A stretch of 64,000 bases of DNA from CAIKLP01 sp965279595 (GCA_965279595.1 OZ257246.1:62001-126000), one strand, 5' to 3'; shown: positions 9,701 through 16,011, counted from the stretch's first letter. Made by a program: numbers and translations. Notes: a model not told the origin generated them from the letters alone.

Positions 9701-10767
9701 TTGTAATTACAAGTTTGATTGGAAATAAAACCTATGTAACCACCTGCTGGATTACTTCCTGCAGCATTTGGAGTTCCTTCAACTCCAGTAAATGTATAAT
9801 TGGAAACAGTTGGTGTTACTGGTGATGTTTTCAACCAAGTATTACCAATGATGGAAACAGAATTCTGCGGCAAGTCACTTGATGGTGGATTGAAAAATAA
9901 TTTCTGAGTAATATTATTTATCCCATCCGCTGACCTTGGATCTTGTACAGGGATATCAGTTGTACTATTGTAACTTAAATAAGATGCTTCTCCAGAACTT
10001 GTTTTGAAACCTTTATTATTTACAAAAAAAGCAGAGTTTAAACCTTGACTTCCGTTATTTTCTACTTTGTAATAAAATCCATCATTTGTTAAAACATAAA
10101 ACTTACCATAAAACCCAGAAGAATAATTTGAAGCCTGTACACTGTGAAACATTGTTGTAAATAATCTTCCGCTAACAAAATTTGTATTTGCTGAATTTCT
10201 AACCGAAACATCAAAAGCTGCAATTAAATTATTGTCTGTTGGCTGGTCAGATGTATTAGTAGCTGTCCAACTATCATTTGCATTCTTTGCATTAGGATTT
10301 GCTAACTGCGATGAATCAGGTGAAATAAAATCTATTTGCCATATACCTTCCTGTCCTGCTGTTACTGTTCTTGTGAATGCTGTATATCCAGCTGTATAAC
10401 CAGAATAATCTGGCCCATTTAATTCTTCTGTTCTATTTGAAATTCTACCTGTACTTGTAGATGTTCCAGAACTATAAAAATTTCCATTAGGTGCAGTTAA
10501 ATCAATTCTTCCTTTTCTTGTTGATGTTCCAATGCCTTGTGCACTTGATCCAACATAAATTGTTTCACCTGATTTTACATAAACATACATTGTTCCCTTT
10601 GTTGGAAAAGGGTTGTATACTGATGTATTTACATGACTTCCTAAATATGCTCTAAAACCTAAAACTCCACTTGGATACAAATCCTTACTTCCCTCCGCAT
10701 AGGTATTCCCAAATGCTAAAAGCAAAAACAATTTGAAAAGAAAAAGGATTCGTAAAATTCTTTGCAT
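1..10767 (-). CDS. Giant secreted repeat adhesin with Ig-like modules; 3' end outside window
   Basis: One uninterrupted minus-strand frame runs from ATG at 10767 to the window edge: at least 3589 residues, with no stop in the lines I read in frame. Residues 1-24 form a signal peptide (Leu/Phe-rich, ending NTYA). Residues about 25-510 are a unique N-terminal region. Residues about 513-620 resemble a DUF11-type domain (YTVVVKNNGPDNVTGA). Residues about 670-1040 are divergent Ig-like units with YQWQ and YFRR motifs. From about residue 1040 onward come repeats of two kinds: an 89-residue module (VYKWYSDAAL, TYYVTVSGTEKCENL; resembles Ig_7) and a 97-residue module (TTTFCASGNP, YQWQSSTTSGTTGFTDISGA). 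I infer a cell-surface or extracellular adhesin. A C-terminal T9SS or gliding-type anchor would be expected but lies outside. No enzymatic domain was recognised. The frame is certain; the role is inferred. Confidence 0.9.
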   Translation of the reverse strand, partial: MQRILRILFLFKLFLLLAFGNTYAEGSKDLYPSGVLGFRAYLGSHVNTSVYNPFPTKGTMYVYVKSGETIYVGSSAQGIGTSTRKGRIDLTAPNGNFYSSGTSTSTGRISNRTEELNGPDYSGYTAGYTAFTRTVTAGQEGIWQIDFISPDSSQLANPNAKNANDSWTATNTSDQPTDNNLIAAFDVSVRNSANTNFVSGRLFTTMFHSVQASNYSSGFYGKFYVLTNDGFYYKVENNGSQGLNSAFFVNNKGFKTSSGEASYLSYNSTTDIPVQDPRSADGINNITQKLFFNPPSSDLPQNSVSIIGNTWLKTSPVTPTVSNYTFTGVEGTPNAAGSNPAGGYIGFISNQTCNYNIDIDANNNGIYTDAVDRRLTGTAYYGQNSVYFDGNDGLGVKIGSGTTVIKVKVVLLGAEVHFPYLDLEDNRNGIIISRTNSSGTIISNQDTVYWNDASITPVSGGPSSPIKANINGLRSTSNGHKFGDGTDIGFGNEKSIDTWTYIPSTAVVSSVSIGIRESDLEVFSIASSSSTVCPSGAISYTVVVKNNGPDNVTGAKFRLAYPTDLTNASITSSVTSGTATVTSTDLTVAQQANAVLNMNNAAQVTFTISGTIATNPTGSSMSVVASMMRPADVTDPDATNPNPAVPTDPQDECDAEEVGCNNILTNTITIGANNVITAPASFCGNSGNPGSFNCTSVSGATYSWEWSSDGVSNWNVISSSNVRNYNPSSFTGTRYFRRKVTISGCSSPVYSNVAVIYMSSSPTIATQPNYSGTTNSCGSFDPPEINGPIMSGGTGTYTYQWQLSTDNGENYSNISGATSQNYDPPFSTTGTQMYRCQVVSGVCAAVTTNVITITVSSSISNVIDEPAIIYFCESGNPGVITNVSNSGSPSYQWQVSTDNINFTNATSPSTSSSYDPANITVPGTYYYRRRNTSNGCVVYSNVITITIFPSIVNNITAPSTLNYCGSGDPDAMTGAPTGGSEVYFINWQSSTTSATTGFTDISGGNMVDYNPGLLTQTTYFRRIVNTSYNCTQSTSNVVTFLVTPRAVASDITASSITICSNTSTTLVASSTGISSPVYKWYSDAALTSLLFTGANYTTPSLTATTTYYVTVAGTEKCENLTNTGKAVTVTIKPRAVAADITTAGTTICANTTTSLTASSTGITSPVYKWYSDAALTNLLSTGANYTTASLTSTTTYYVTVSGTEKCENLTNTGKAVTVTIKPRATASDITAAGATICANTTASLSASSTGITSAVYKWYSDASLTNLLSTGANYTTASLTANTTYYVTVSGTEKCENLTNTGKAVTVTVQPVVAANTLTAPGTTTFCASGDPTNIVGSTPTGGSGVYTYQWQSSTTSGTTGFTDISGATAISYDPSTISATTWFRRNVTSGACLTINSSTAVQIVVTPRATASDITASGATICANTTTSLSASSTGITNPVYKWYSNASLTTLLSTGANYTTASLTATTTYYVTVSGTEKCENLTNTGKAVTVTVQPIVAANTLTAPGTTTFCASGNPSNIVGSTPTGGSGVYAYQWQSSTTSGTTGFTDISGATSISYDPSTISATTWFRRNVTSGACLTINSSTAIQIVITPAATASDITAAGATICANTTTSLSASSTGITSPVYKWYSDAALTNLLSTGANYTTASLTATTTFYVTVSGTEKCENLTNTGKAVTVTVQPVVAANTLTAPIISTFCSSGNPLNIVGSTPTGGSGVYTYQWQSSTTSGTTGFTDISGATGISYDPSTISATTWFRRNVTSGACLTINSSTAIQIVITPAATASDITTAGTTICANTTTSLSASSSGITSPVYKWYSDAALTTLLSTGANYTTASLTATTTYYVTVSGTEKCENLTNTGKAVTVTVTPRATASDITAAGATICANTTTSLTASSTGITSAVYKWYSDAALTTLLSTGANYTTASLTATTTYYVTVSGTEKCENLTNAGKAVTVTVTPRATASDITAAGATICANTTTSLTASSTGITSAVYKWYSDAALTTLLSTGANYTTASLTATTTFYVTVSGTEKCENLTNTGKAITVTVTPRATASDITAAGATICANTTASLSASSTGITSAVYKWYSDASLTNLLSTGANYTTASLTANTTYYVTVSGTEKCENLTNTGKAVTVTVQPVVAANTLTAPGTTTFCASGDPTNIVGSTPTGGSGVYTYQWQSSTTSGTTGFTDISGATAISYDPSTISATTWFRRNVTSGACLTINSSTAIQIVITPAATASDITTAGTTICANTTTSLSASSTGITSAVYKWYSDASLTNLLSTGANYTTASLTATTTYYVTVSGTEKCENLTNTGKAVTVTVTPRATASDITAAGATICANTTTSLSASSTGITSAVYKWYSDAALTNLLSTGANYTTASLTATTTYYVTVSGTEKCENLTNTGKAVTVTVTPRATASDITAAGATICANTTASLSASSTGITSAVYKWYSDAALTNLLSTGANYTTASLTANTTYYVTVSGTEKCENLTNTGKAVTVTVTPRATTSDITAAGATICANTTTSLTASSTGITSAVYKWYSDAALTTLLSTGANYTTASLTATTTFYVTVSGTEKCENLTNTGKAVTVTVTPRAAASDITAAGATICANTTTSLSASSTGITSAVYKWYSDAALTTLLSTGANYTTASLTATTTFYVTVSGTEKCENLTNTGKVVTVTVTPRATASDITAAGATICANTTTSLSASSTGITSAVYKWYSDAALTNLLSTGANYTTASLTSTTTYYVTVSGTEKCENLTNTGKAVTVTVTPRATASDITAAGATICANTTTSLTASSTGITSAVYKWYSDAALTTLLSTGANYTTASLTATTTYYVTVSGTEKCENLTNTGKAVTVTVTPRATASDITAAGATICANTTTSLTASSTGITSAVYKWYSDAALTTLLSTGANYTTASLTATTTYYVTVSGTEKCENLTNTGKAVTVTVQPVVTANTLTAPIISTFCSSGNPLNIVGSTPTGGSGVYTYQWQSSTTSGTTGFTDISGATAISYDPSTISATTWFRRNVTSGACLTINSSTAIQIVITPAATASDITAAGATICANTTTSLSASSTGITSAVYKWYSDAALTNLLSTGTNYTTASLTATTTYYVTVSGTEKCENLTNTGKSVTVTVQPIVAANTLTAPGTTTFCASGNPSNIVGSTPTGGSGVYAYQWQSSTTSGTTGFTDISGATSISYDPSTISATTWFRRNVTSGACLTINSSTAVQIIITPAATASDITAAGATICANTTTSLSASSTGITSAVYKWYSDAALTNLLSTGANYTTASLTATTTFYVTVSGTEKCENLTNTGKTVTVTVQPIVAANTLTAPGTTTFCASGNPSNIVGSTPTGGSGVYAYQWQSSTTSGTTGFTDISGATAISYDPSTISATTWFRRNVTSGACLTINSSTAIQIVITPAATASDITAAGATICANTTTSLSASSTGITSAVYKWYSDAALTNLLSTGANYTTASLTATTTYYVTVSGTEKCENLTNTGKSVTVTVQPIVAANTLTAPGTTTFCASGNPSNIVGSTPTGGSGVYAYQWQSSTTSGTTGFTDISGATSISYDPSTISATTWFRRNVTSGACLTIN
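4123..4629. repeat. About 507-bp direct repeat, first copy (second at 6598-7104)
   Basis: The stretch 4123-4629 reads the same as 6598-7104, 2475 bp further on. I found no difference between them by eye. Both copies carry the distinctive variants 'atatttgtaggatctcc' and 'tatgttgtatttgcag'. Identity ends sharply after the segment encoding the Ile-Thr-Ala motif of module A. Identity far above that of neighbouring modules points to recent duplication or gene conversion. Confidence 0.85.
6598..7104. repeat. About 507-bp direct repeat, second copy (first at 4123-4629)
   Basis: Partner of 4123-4629. It covers most of one B module and the following A module of the giant adhesin. The two copies are separated by three A modules and three A+B pairs. 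Confidence 0.85.
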
Positions 10768-10867
10768 ACTTATTTTAATCAGAAAAATGCTTAAATAATT
10801 GATTTCAACTATATTTAACAGTATTTTCCTAATGAACAAAAGTGAACTAAAAAACCTATTTTTATTG

Positions 10868-10881
10868 TAGTACTAGTACTA
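10868..10881. promoter_or_regulatory. Perfect 14-bp palindrome upstream of the giant adhesin
   Basis: TAGTACTAGTACTA is its own reverse complement. It lies 100 bp upstream of the adhesin start and 117 bp upstream of the kinase start, in the region both divergent genes share. It may be an operator half of the element at 10887-10906. No regulator is identified. Confidence 0.45.
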
Positions 10882-10886
10882 ACTAC

Positions 10887-10906
10887 TTGTAGTATTTATA
10901 CTACAA
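10887..10906. promoter_or_regulatory. 8-bp inverted repeat, possible operator
   Basis: The arms TTGTAGTA and TACTACAA are perfect and flank TTTA. The core GTAGTA/TACTAC also recurs in the palindrome at 10868-10881. The cluster lies between the adhesin and the kinase, which fits a regulator-binding site. There is no run of T that would make it a terminator. Confidence 0.45.
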
Positions 10907-10997
10907 ATTTGAAAATAAGTAAATACAAATTAAATTTTGTAATAGTTTAGAATTAAGATTGTTAATTTGCATATTAGTTTTAATAACAATAGTTTAC

Positions 10998-11864
10998 ATG
11001 GAATTACAAGAGATTTACATTATCGCTTTTCTCATTCTTTTTCTTTTCATTTTGGTTTTAATCAGATTAAGGCAACAAAATCAACAATTAAAGCAAAATG
11101 CTGATTCGAAAACCAAAGAATTAATGGCCTTGGAAATTGAAAAAAACAATTTGTTAAAATCTCTAAACAATAAGAATAATTCAACTGCTGTTATTTCTCA
11201 ATTCTACCAAAAAATAATTTCTATTATTTCACATGATCTAAAATCACCCTTAAAATATTTAATGATTACTAGTAAATCATTATCATTAGAAAACCCCAAT
11301 CATAAATCTGAAGATTTTCAAGATAATTTAAATTTGATAAGCCTGACTTCAGAGCAACTATTTAATTTTACTTCTAATATAATTTCTTATTCTAAATTAT
11401 TATTAAAAGATCATTTCAAAAGCAAAGAAAAATTTGAATTATTTAACAGTCTTAATGACAATATTTCTCTATTAAAAGATCATCAAATTAATGCAACAAA
11501 TGTTGAATATAAATCATTCAATCAATCTGTTAATTTATTCTGCAATAAAATGCTATTTGATATTTTCATCTACCACTTATTTGATTATAAATTAGATATT
11601 TCAAACCCTTCAAAAATAGAATTTGAATATTTAAATTTTGAACGAAAATTAACTATCACAATTAATAATAATACTCTACAGAACTCAATGGATTCGGTAT
11701 TTTCAACCGAATTTAAAAATGAAAATAATTTACAATATTTTAAAAAAATATCAGAACAAATTGTTGAAAATTTAATTGAAATTCTCGAAATAAAAATTTC
11801 CTACTCAACAAATGAAATGCAAGAAAATAAATGGGAAATATTTTTAGGAAATATTATTGAATAG
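10998..11864 (+). CDS. Membrane histidine kinase with degenerate ATPase domain
   Basis: 288 residues from ATG 10998. A TTG 39 bases upstream (10959) stays in frame, but the ATG version starts directly with the membrane segment. Residues about 6-23 are one hydrophobic helix; about 24-70 look like a coiled coil. The phosphoacceptor box SHDLKSPL has its His at residue 79. The C-terminal half has the spacing of a HATPase domain, but the N-box reads as HLFDYKLDIS and the G1 region as ITINNNTLQN. The usual Asn, Asp-x-Gly and glycine-rich lid are missing. It may therefore act as a pseudokinase, phosphatase or phosphotransfer protein. It has no sizeable extracellular sensor domain. It faces the response regulator, with the 3' ends overlapping by 11 bases. 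Confidence 0.75.
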   Translation: MELQEIYIIAFLILFLFILVLIRLRQQNQQLKQNADSKTKELMALEIEKNNLLKSLNNKNNSTAVISQFYQKIISIISHDLKSPLKYLMITSKSLSLENPNHKSEDFQDNLNLISLTSEQLFNFTSNIISYSKLLLKDHFKSKEKFELFNSLNDNISLLKDHQINATNVEYKSFNQSVNLFCNKMLFDIFIYHLFDYKLDISNPSKIEFEYLNFERKLTITINNNTLQNSMDSVFSTEFKNENNLQYFKKISEQIVENLIEILEIKISYSTNEMQENKWEIFLGNIIE

Positions 11865-12522
11865 AAGAATCGTACAATCTGAATTTTTCAATTAATTCTG
11901 CAATATTTGATACAGCTAATTTTTCAAAAATTCTATTCTTATAGGTACTAACAGTTGACATGGATAAATTAAGTTCTTTAGTAATTTCTAAAAGTCCTAA
12001 TCCTTGAATTAAAAAACGAGCCACTTCAATTTCTCGGTTAGATAAATCACCTAAAGGATTCTCACTTGACTTAACTTTATTAATTACATTATTTACCAAA
12101 TGTTCCTTTATCATCGGACTCATATACTGACGATTATTCAATATCGTATTAACAGCTGTTTGAAATTCAATCTCAGAAGAATTTTTATGTAAATAGCCAT
12201 TTACACCAGCCTTTAAATAACGTGTTGCATACAATTGTTCATCATAAGCTGAAAACATCAAAATTTTGATGTCTGATTGCTTTTGACGTACATTTTCAAT
12301 CATTTGAAAATTATTTCCACCAGGCATATTAATGTCTAAAATCAACAAATCATACTTTTCTATATCCAACTTTTGCATCATTTCATTGAAACTCTCTGCA
12401 TGGTGAATAGTAACATTTGCTAAGAAGTTTTTAATGATCATTGATGACCCAACACGCACTATTGCATGATCATCTGTGATTAAAATCTTTACATTTCCTT
12501 GCTTAGGCAATGTGTTTGACAT
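11854..12522 (-). CDS. NarL/LuxR-family response regulator
   Basis: 222 residues from ATG 12522; a TTG at 12549 would add nine residues and is less likely. The receiver domain covers residues about 12-125, with the acidic pair D17/D18, phosphoacceptor D63 (LILDINMP), S91 and K113 (YLHKNS). The C-terminal LuxR-type helix-turn-helix covers about 160-215 (LSNREIEVARFL, then STVSTYKNRIFEKL). It is a phosphorylation-controlled transcription factor. The convergent membrane kinase at 10998 is the natural partner by position. Target genes are unknown; the giant adhesin and its palindromes are close enough to be candidates. This family usually pairs with HisKA_3 kinases, whereas the neighbour has an HDLKSP-type box, so partnership is not certain. 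Confidence 0.85.
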   Translation of the reverse strand: MSNTLPKQGNVKILITDDHAIVRVGSSMIIKNFLANVTIHHAESFNEMMQKLDIEKYDLLILDINMPGGNNFQMIENVRQKQSDIKILMFSAYDEQLYATRYLKAGVNGYLHKNSSEIEFQTAVNTILNNRQYMSPMIKEHLVNNVINKVKSSENPLGDLSNREIEVARFLIQGLGLLEITKELNLSMSTVSTYKNRIFEKLAVSNIAELIEKFRLYDSSIQ

Positions 12523-12655
12523 ATATTTTTGGTGTAGAGTGTGAAGCAATTATACGAAATGTTATTTTAAAAACAATACTTCAGCCTTGAATCAACAAAT
12601 GTTAAAATATTTTGCAATAAATCTATTAATATTTAAGAAGAGCATAAAACCGTTT

Positions 12656-13519
12656 TTAACTAAATGTTAACAATAATTTCCATGCTGCTATAACATCACC
12701 ATCATCTAAAATCTTTTTAACATAAGCATGCAAATCATTCTCTAAAACAAAATTGTATTTTAATTGTAAACTACTTTTTTCTTCATCACTTATTTCAGGA
12801 ATATGTTCTATATTACCTAATTGTCCCAAATTATTTCCAGTTAATATTTTTGAATTAATTATTGATAATGGCAACTTATCAACACCAATTCCCATTGTAG
12901 TTAAAGGTTTCGCAACTTTAAATAAACTTTCTGGAATTACTCTAGAGTACCAATCTCCACCGAGCCTTGCAACATGATCCATTTTTATTTGATCAATTTT
13001 ACCCTCTTCATCTAAGACCGATTCAGCAATATGCATTTTTAATACTTCTGCAATAACTAAATTTCCTGCACCTGGTGTTTCAGCTAATGAAATTACTTGA
13101 TTTATTTTACATTCAAATTGTATCGGAGATTCTTTAACTCGAGGTGGTCTAACCAAATCAGATGCTAATTCCGTGAAACCAGCTTTCTTAAATTCATTTA
13201 CTCCTTTAGGGTATTCTGTACTTGACAAAGAAGTTTGTTGAACCATATTATAGTTCACAATATTTATGACACACTCTTTTACTTCCAATACGTTTTGTAA
13301 TGTGTGTTTAGTGCTATTATCACGTACTCTCCTCGCTGGTGAAAAAATTAAAATAGGAGGATTAGAACTAAATAAATTGAAGAAACTAAATGGACTCAAA
13401 TTAATATTTCCTAAAGAATCAATTGTGCTCACAAAAGCAATGGGTCTAGGTGCCACAGCGAATTGTAAATACATTTGAATTTGAGTTGGACTTAATTCAC
13501 TAAACAATAATGATTTCAT
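12656..13519 (-). CDS. Flavin reductase-like FMN-binding protein
   Basis: 287 residues from ATG 13519. A TTG just upstream gives one more residue. Residues about 1-190 match the flavin reductase-like (split-barrel FMN-binding) domain: RPIAFVSTIDSLGNINLSPFSFF near the start, then FSPARRVRDNSTKHT. Such proteins bind FMN and act as flavin reductases or oxidoreductases. The last about 90 residues are an extension without a recognised domain. It starts six bases after the fumarylacetoacetase stop, so the two are almost certainly co-transcribed. That links it to tyrosine or aromatic degradation. The exact reaction is unknown. Confidence 0.8.
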   Translation of the reverse strand: MKSLLFSELSPTQIQMYLQFAVAPRPIAFVSTIDSLGNINLSPFSFFNLFSSNPPILIFSPARRVRDNSTKHTLQNVLEVKECVINIVNYNMVQQTSLSSTEYPKGVNEFKKAGFTELASDLVRPPRVKESPIQFECKINQVISLAETPGAGNLVIAEVLKMHIAESVLDEEGKIDQIKMDHVARLGGDWYSRVIPESLFKVAKPLTTMGIGVDKLPLSIINSKILTGNNLGQLGNIEHIPEISDEEKSSLQLKYNFVLENDLHAYVKKILDDGDVIAAWKLLLTFS

Positions 13520-13525
13520 CAAATC

Positions 13526-14521
13526 TTATTTTTTTAATTTTAAAATCGAAAAATCATTAGTTGATTTTCTAATAGTATTACTTAAAATTCCTAATCCAGT
13601 TATTTCCATTTCTACCACATCTCCATCCTGCAACCATTGTGGTTTAAAATTTTTATCATTTAATAATCCAGTTCCATTTAATTCCAAGAAACAACCAGTC
13701 CCCACTGTTCCACTTCCAATTACATCGCCTGGTAATATATCAACACCGTATGCACATCGTTCAATTATTTCTGCAAATGTCCAATCCATATCACTTACAT
13801 TACCTCTAGATACTTCTTGTCCATTCACCCAACATTTCATTTCCAAATTATAACTTGCTCCTGTATGACCTTGCTTTGCTGGCACTTTAAAACTCTTCAA
13901 TTCATCTGGTGTCACCAACCATGGACCAATTACAGTTGAAAAATCTTTCCCTTTTGCAGGACCTAAATTCAATAACATCTCCTCCATTTGCAAAGTTCGT
14001 GCACTCATATCATTCATTATCATAAAGCCAGCTATGTATTCATCTGCATCTTTTGCTTTAATATTTCTTCCCTTTTTCCCAATTACAATTGCAACCTCTA
14101 ATTCGAAATCTAGTTTTTCAAAATGATCAACCATGCATTCAATTTCACCTGGACCTTGGATTGCATTATGGTTTGTAAAATAAAATATTGGATACTGATC
14201 AAATTCTGCAATCATATCAACGCCTCTATTTCTTCTTGCTGAAGCAACATGCTGTCTGAATGCATATCCATCTCTACATGAACTCGGATGAGGCACAGGA
14301 GCAATTAACTCATAAAAAACTTCTTCTCTAGCTTTTAAAGAACCATCAGATATTTCTTTATTAATTTTTTTTGCTCTATCCATTAATTCCTCTCCTCCAC
14401 TCAAAAATTCACTCATTGAATTTGGAATTAATTTATCACATAAATGAAGATTGTAAATATGTCCATTGACAAAAATCCCTAAATGTTCTAACTCTTCTGT
14501 TTTATAAGATACTAGTTTCAT
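13526..14521 (-). CDS. Fumarylacetoacetate hydrolase family protein (fumarylacetoacetase)
   Basis: 331 residues from ATG 14521. It carries the FAH fold with the metal-binding acidic residues E140 and E142 (KLDFELEVAIVIG) and D171 (MNDMSARTLQ), then GKDFSTVIGPWLVT and PGDVIGSGTVGTGC. The enzyme cleaves fumarylacetoacetate to fumarate and acetoacetate, the last step of tyrosine breakdown. The divergent homogentisate dioxygenase and hydroxyphenylpyruvate dioxygenase support this substrate over other FAH-family reactions. It shares a 323-bp divergent promoter region with hmgA and leads the two-gene minus operon with the flavin-reductase-like gene. A separate maleylacetoacetate isomerase is not present in this window. 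Confidence 0.9.
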   Translation of the reverse strand: MKLVSYKTEELEHLGIFVNGHIYNLHLCDKLIPNSMSEFLSGGEELMDRAKKINKEISDGSLKAREEVFYELIAPVPHPSSCRDGYAFRQHVASARRNRGVDMIAEFDQYPIFYFTNHNAIQGPGEIECMVDHFEKLDFELEVAIVIGKKGRNIKAKDADEYIAGFMIMNDMSARTLQMEEMLLNLGPAKGKDFSTVIGPWLVTPDELKSFKVPAKQGHTGASYNLEMKCWVNGQEVSRGNVSDMDWTFAEIIERCAYGVDILPGDVIGSGTVGTGCFLELNGTGLLNDKNFKPQWLQDGDVVEMEITGLGILSNTIRKSTNDFSILKLKK

Positions 14522-14663
14522 ATATTAAAAATAGTTTTTGTTTATGCTAATAATTGGCTGCTATATTTACTTTGAAATGCTTTCGCCTAATCGACTCAAA
14601 TCTATAAAAAAAGCATTAGTTCAGTCAATTTCATTCAATATTTTAAATTTTATTGAGATTTAC

Positions 14664-14671
14664 TACCTTCG
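14664..14671 (+). promoter_or_regulatory. Bacteroidota -7 element TACCTTCG ahead of hmgA
   Basis: TACCTTCG fits TANNTTTG with one change. The same TTCG variant is seen before ftsX, nth, leuS and tamB. Transcription would begin about 5-8 bases later, giving an hmgA leader of about 165 nt. Confidence 0.45.
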
Positions 14672-14676
14672 TACAC

Positions 14677-14793
14677 ATGAAAATTACTTTTCAAAAGAAA
14701 CTTACAATCCCTCATCCCGTTGAAAATAATTTTAGAAAGGCCCTACTCGCTAAAATTATTTTCGCACAATATTCAAGAATTACTTTATTCTAG
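14677..14793 (+). CDS. Possible 38-residue leader ORF upstream of hmgA
   Basis: ATG 14677 opens five bases after the TACCTTCG element and ends at TAG 14791-14793. The product begins MKITFQKKLTIPHP and is basic, with no recognised domain. The 14-bp inverted repeat lies inside it. It could be a leader peptide, a small protein or chance. It has no ribosome-binding site, but leaderless starts close to the promoter look common here. Confidence 0.25.
   Translation: MKITFQKKLTIPHPVENNFRKALLAKIIFAQYSRITLF
14722..14763. repeat. Perfect 14-bp inverted repeat in the hmgA leader
   Basis: GAAAATAATTTTAG (14722-14735) and CTAAAATTATTTTC (14750-14763) are exact reverse complements around a 14-base GC-richer loop. 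With no T-run after it, it is not a simple terminator. It may be an operator or an RNA hairpin controlling the tyrosine-degradation genes. Confidence 0.6.
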
Positions 14794-14844
14794 TAATAAT
14801 TCCCCTTATTTTTATAAATTCAATTCCACTTTAAGATAAATTAT

Positions 14845-16011
14845 ATGCCTATATATCATCATTTAGGACAAATACCCGCCAAAAGGCATACTGTATTCCG
14901 TAAACCCGATGGCAAATTATATGCAGAAGAACTAGTTTCGACTGAAGGATTTTCAAATGTTTACTCTTTGGTTTACCATTGTCACCCTCCCACTATTGTG
15001 AAAGAACTGGCAGAACCATATTCTGTTGAGCCGAAAATTGCAAGAGAAAAACACCTGAAGCACTTAAGTCTCAAAGGGTTTAAAATTAAACCGGAAGATG
15101 ATTATTTGAAATCTCGTAAACCAGTCTTAGTAAACAGTGATTTACACATTTCATTGGCTGCACCCAAAAAATCAATGACCGATTACTTTTATAAAAATTC
15201 TCAAGCTGATGAAATGATTTTTATTCATGTCGGTTCTGGAATATTAAAAACAGGATTCGGTCAAATTAGATTTGAATATGGTGATTACCTCATCATTCCA
15301 AGGGGCACCATTTACCAATTACATTTCGATGATGAAAACAATAGATTATTTATAGTTGAATCATTTTCACCAATTCGTACCCCAAAAAGATACAGAAATG
15401 AAGTAGGTCAATTATTAGAGCACTCCCCTTTTTGTGAAAGAGATTTAAAATTACCTCAAAACATTGAAACTATTGATGCTGAAGGTGACTTCAAGGTGTT
15501 GATTAAAAAGCAAGGTCTCATTTATCCATATACTTATGGCACTCATCCATTCGATTTTATAGGTTGGGATGGTTACCATTTTCCATATGGATTTTCTATT
15601 CACAATTTTGAGCCAATAACAGGTAGAGTGCATCAACCACCTCCAGTACATCAAACATTTGAAGCGCATAATTTTGTTGTGTGTTCTTTTGTTCCGAGAA
15701 AATATGATTACCACCCTCAAGCTATTCCTGCTCCATATAACCATAGTAATGTAGATTCTGATGAAGTATTATATTATGTTGATGGAGATTTCATGAGTAG
15801 AAAAAGCGTTGAAAAAGGGCAAATTACCTTACATCCAGGGGGCATTCCTCATGGACCACATCCAGGAACTGTTGAAAAAAGTATTGGTAAGGATGCAACT
15901 GAAGAATTAGCAGTAATGGTTGACCCCTTCAAACCTCTTATGATTACTGAAGATGCTATTGCCATTGAAGATGAAAACTATTATAAAAGCTGGCAAGAAG
16001 ACGTTTCTTAA
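14845..16011 (+). CDS. hmgA: Homogentisate 1,2-dioxygenase
   Basis: 388 residues from ATG 14845. This iron(II) enzyme opens the homogentisate ring to maleylacetoacetate. The cupin-like architecture is clear: IHVGSGILKTGFG and GDYLIIPRGTIYQL in the N-terminal part, RVHQPPPVHQTFEAHNFVVCSF in the centre. Candidate iron ligands are H300 and E307 (NHSNVDSDE) and a histidine in HPGGIPHGPHPG. It is shorter than the roughly 440-residue animal and proteobacterial enzymes. hppD follows after 33 bases, so the two act in sequence from one transcript. Control probably lies in the leader with its inverted repeat. Confidence 0.93.
   Translation: MPIYHHLGQIPAKRHTVFRKPDGKLYAEELVSTEGFSNVYSLVYHCHPPTIVKELAEPYSVEPKIAREKHLKHLSLKGFKIKPEDDYLKSRKPVLVNSDLHISLAAPKKSMTDYFYKNSQADEMIFIHVGSGILKTGFGQIRFEYGDYLIIPRGTIYQLHFDDENNRLFIVESFSPIRTPKRYRNEVGQLLEHSPFCERDLKLPQNIETIDAEGDFKVLIKKQGLIYPYTYGTHPFDFIGWDGYHFPYGFSIHNFEPITGRVHQPPPVHQTFEAHNFVVCSFVPRKYDYHPQAIPAPYNHSNVDSDEVLYYVDGDFMSRKSVEKGQITLHPGGIPHGPHPGTVEKSIGKDATEELAVMVDPFKPLMITEDAIAIEDENYYKSWQEDVS

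Larger units (their letters stand above)
14522..14844. other. Divergent control region between fumarylacetoacetase and hmgA
   Basis: This 323-bp gap holds a plus-strand promoter-like element at 14664, a 38-codon ORF at 14677-14793 and a perfect 14-bp inverted repeat at 14722-14763. No other gene is supported. Confidence 0.6.

Noticed and set aside
14538..14723. 61-codon plus-strand ORF in the fumarylacetoacetase-hmgA gap
   Set aside because: It overlaps the fumarylacetoacetase promoter region, has no domain and an unlikely start; the sequence reads as control region.
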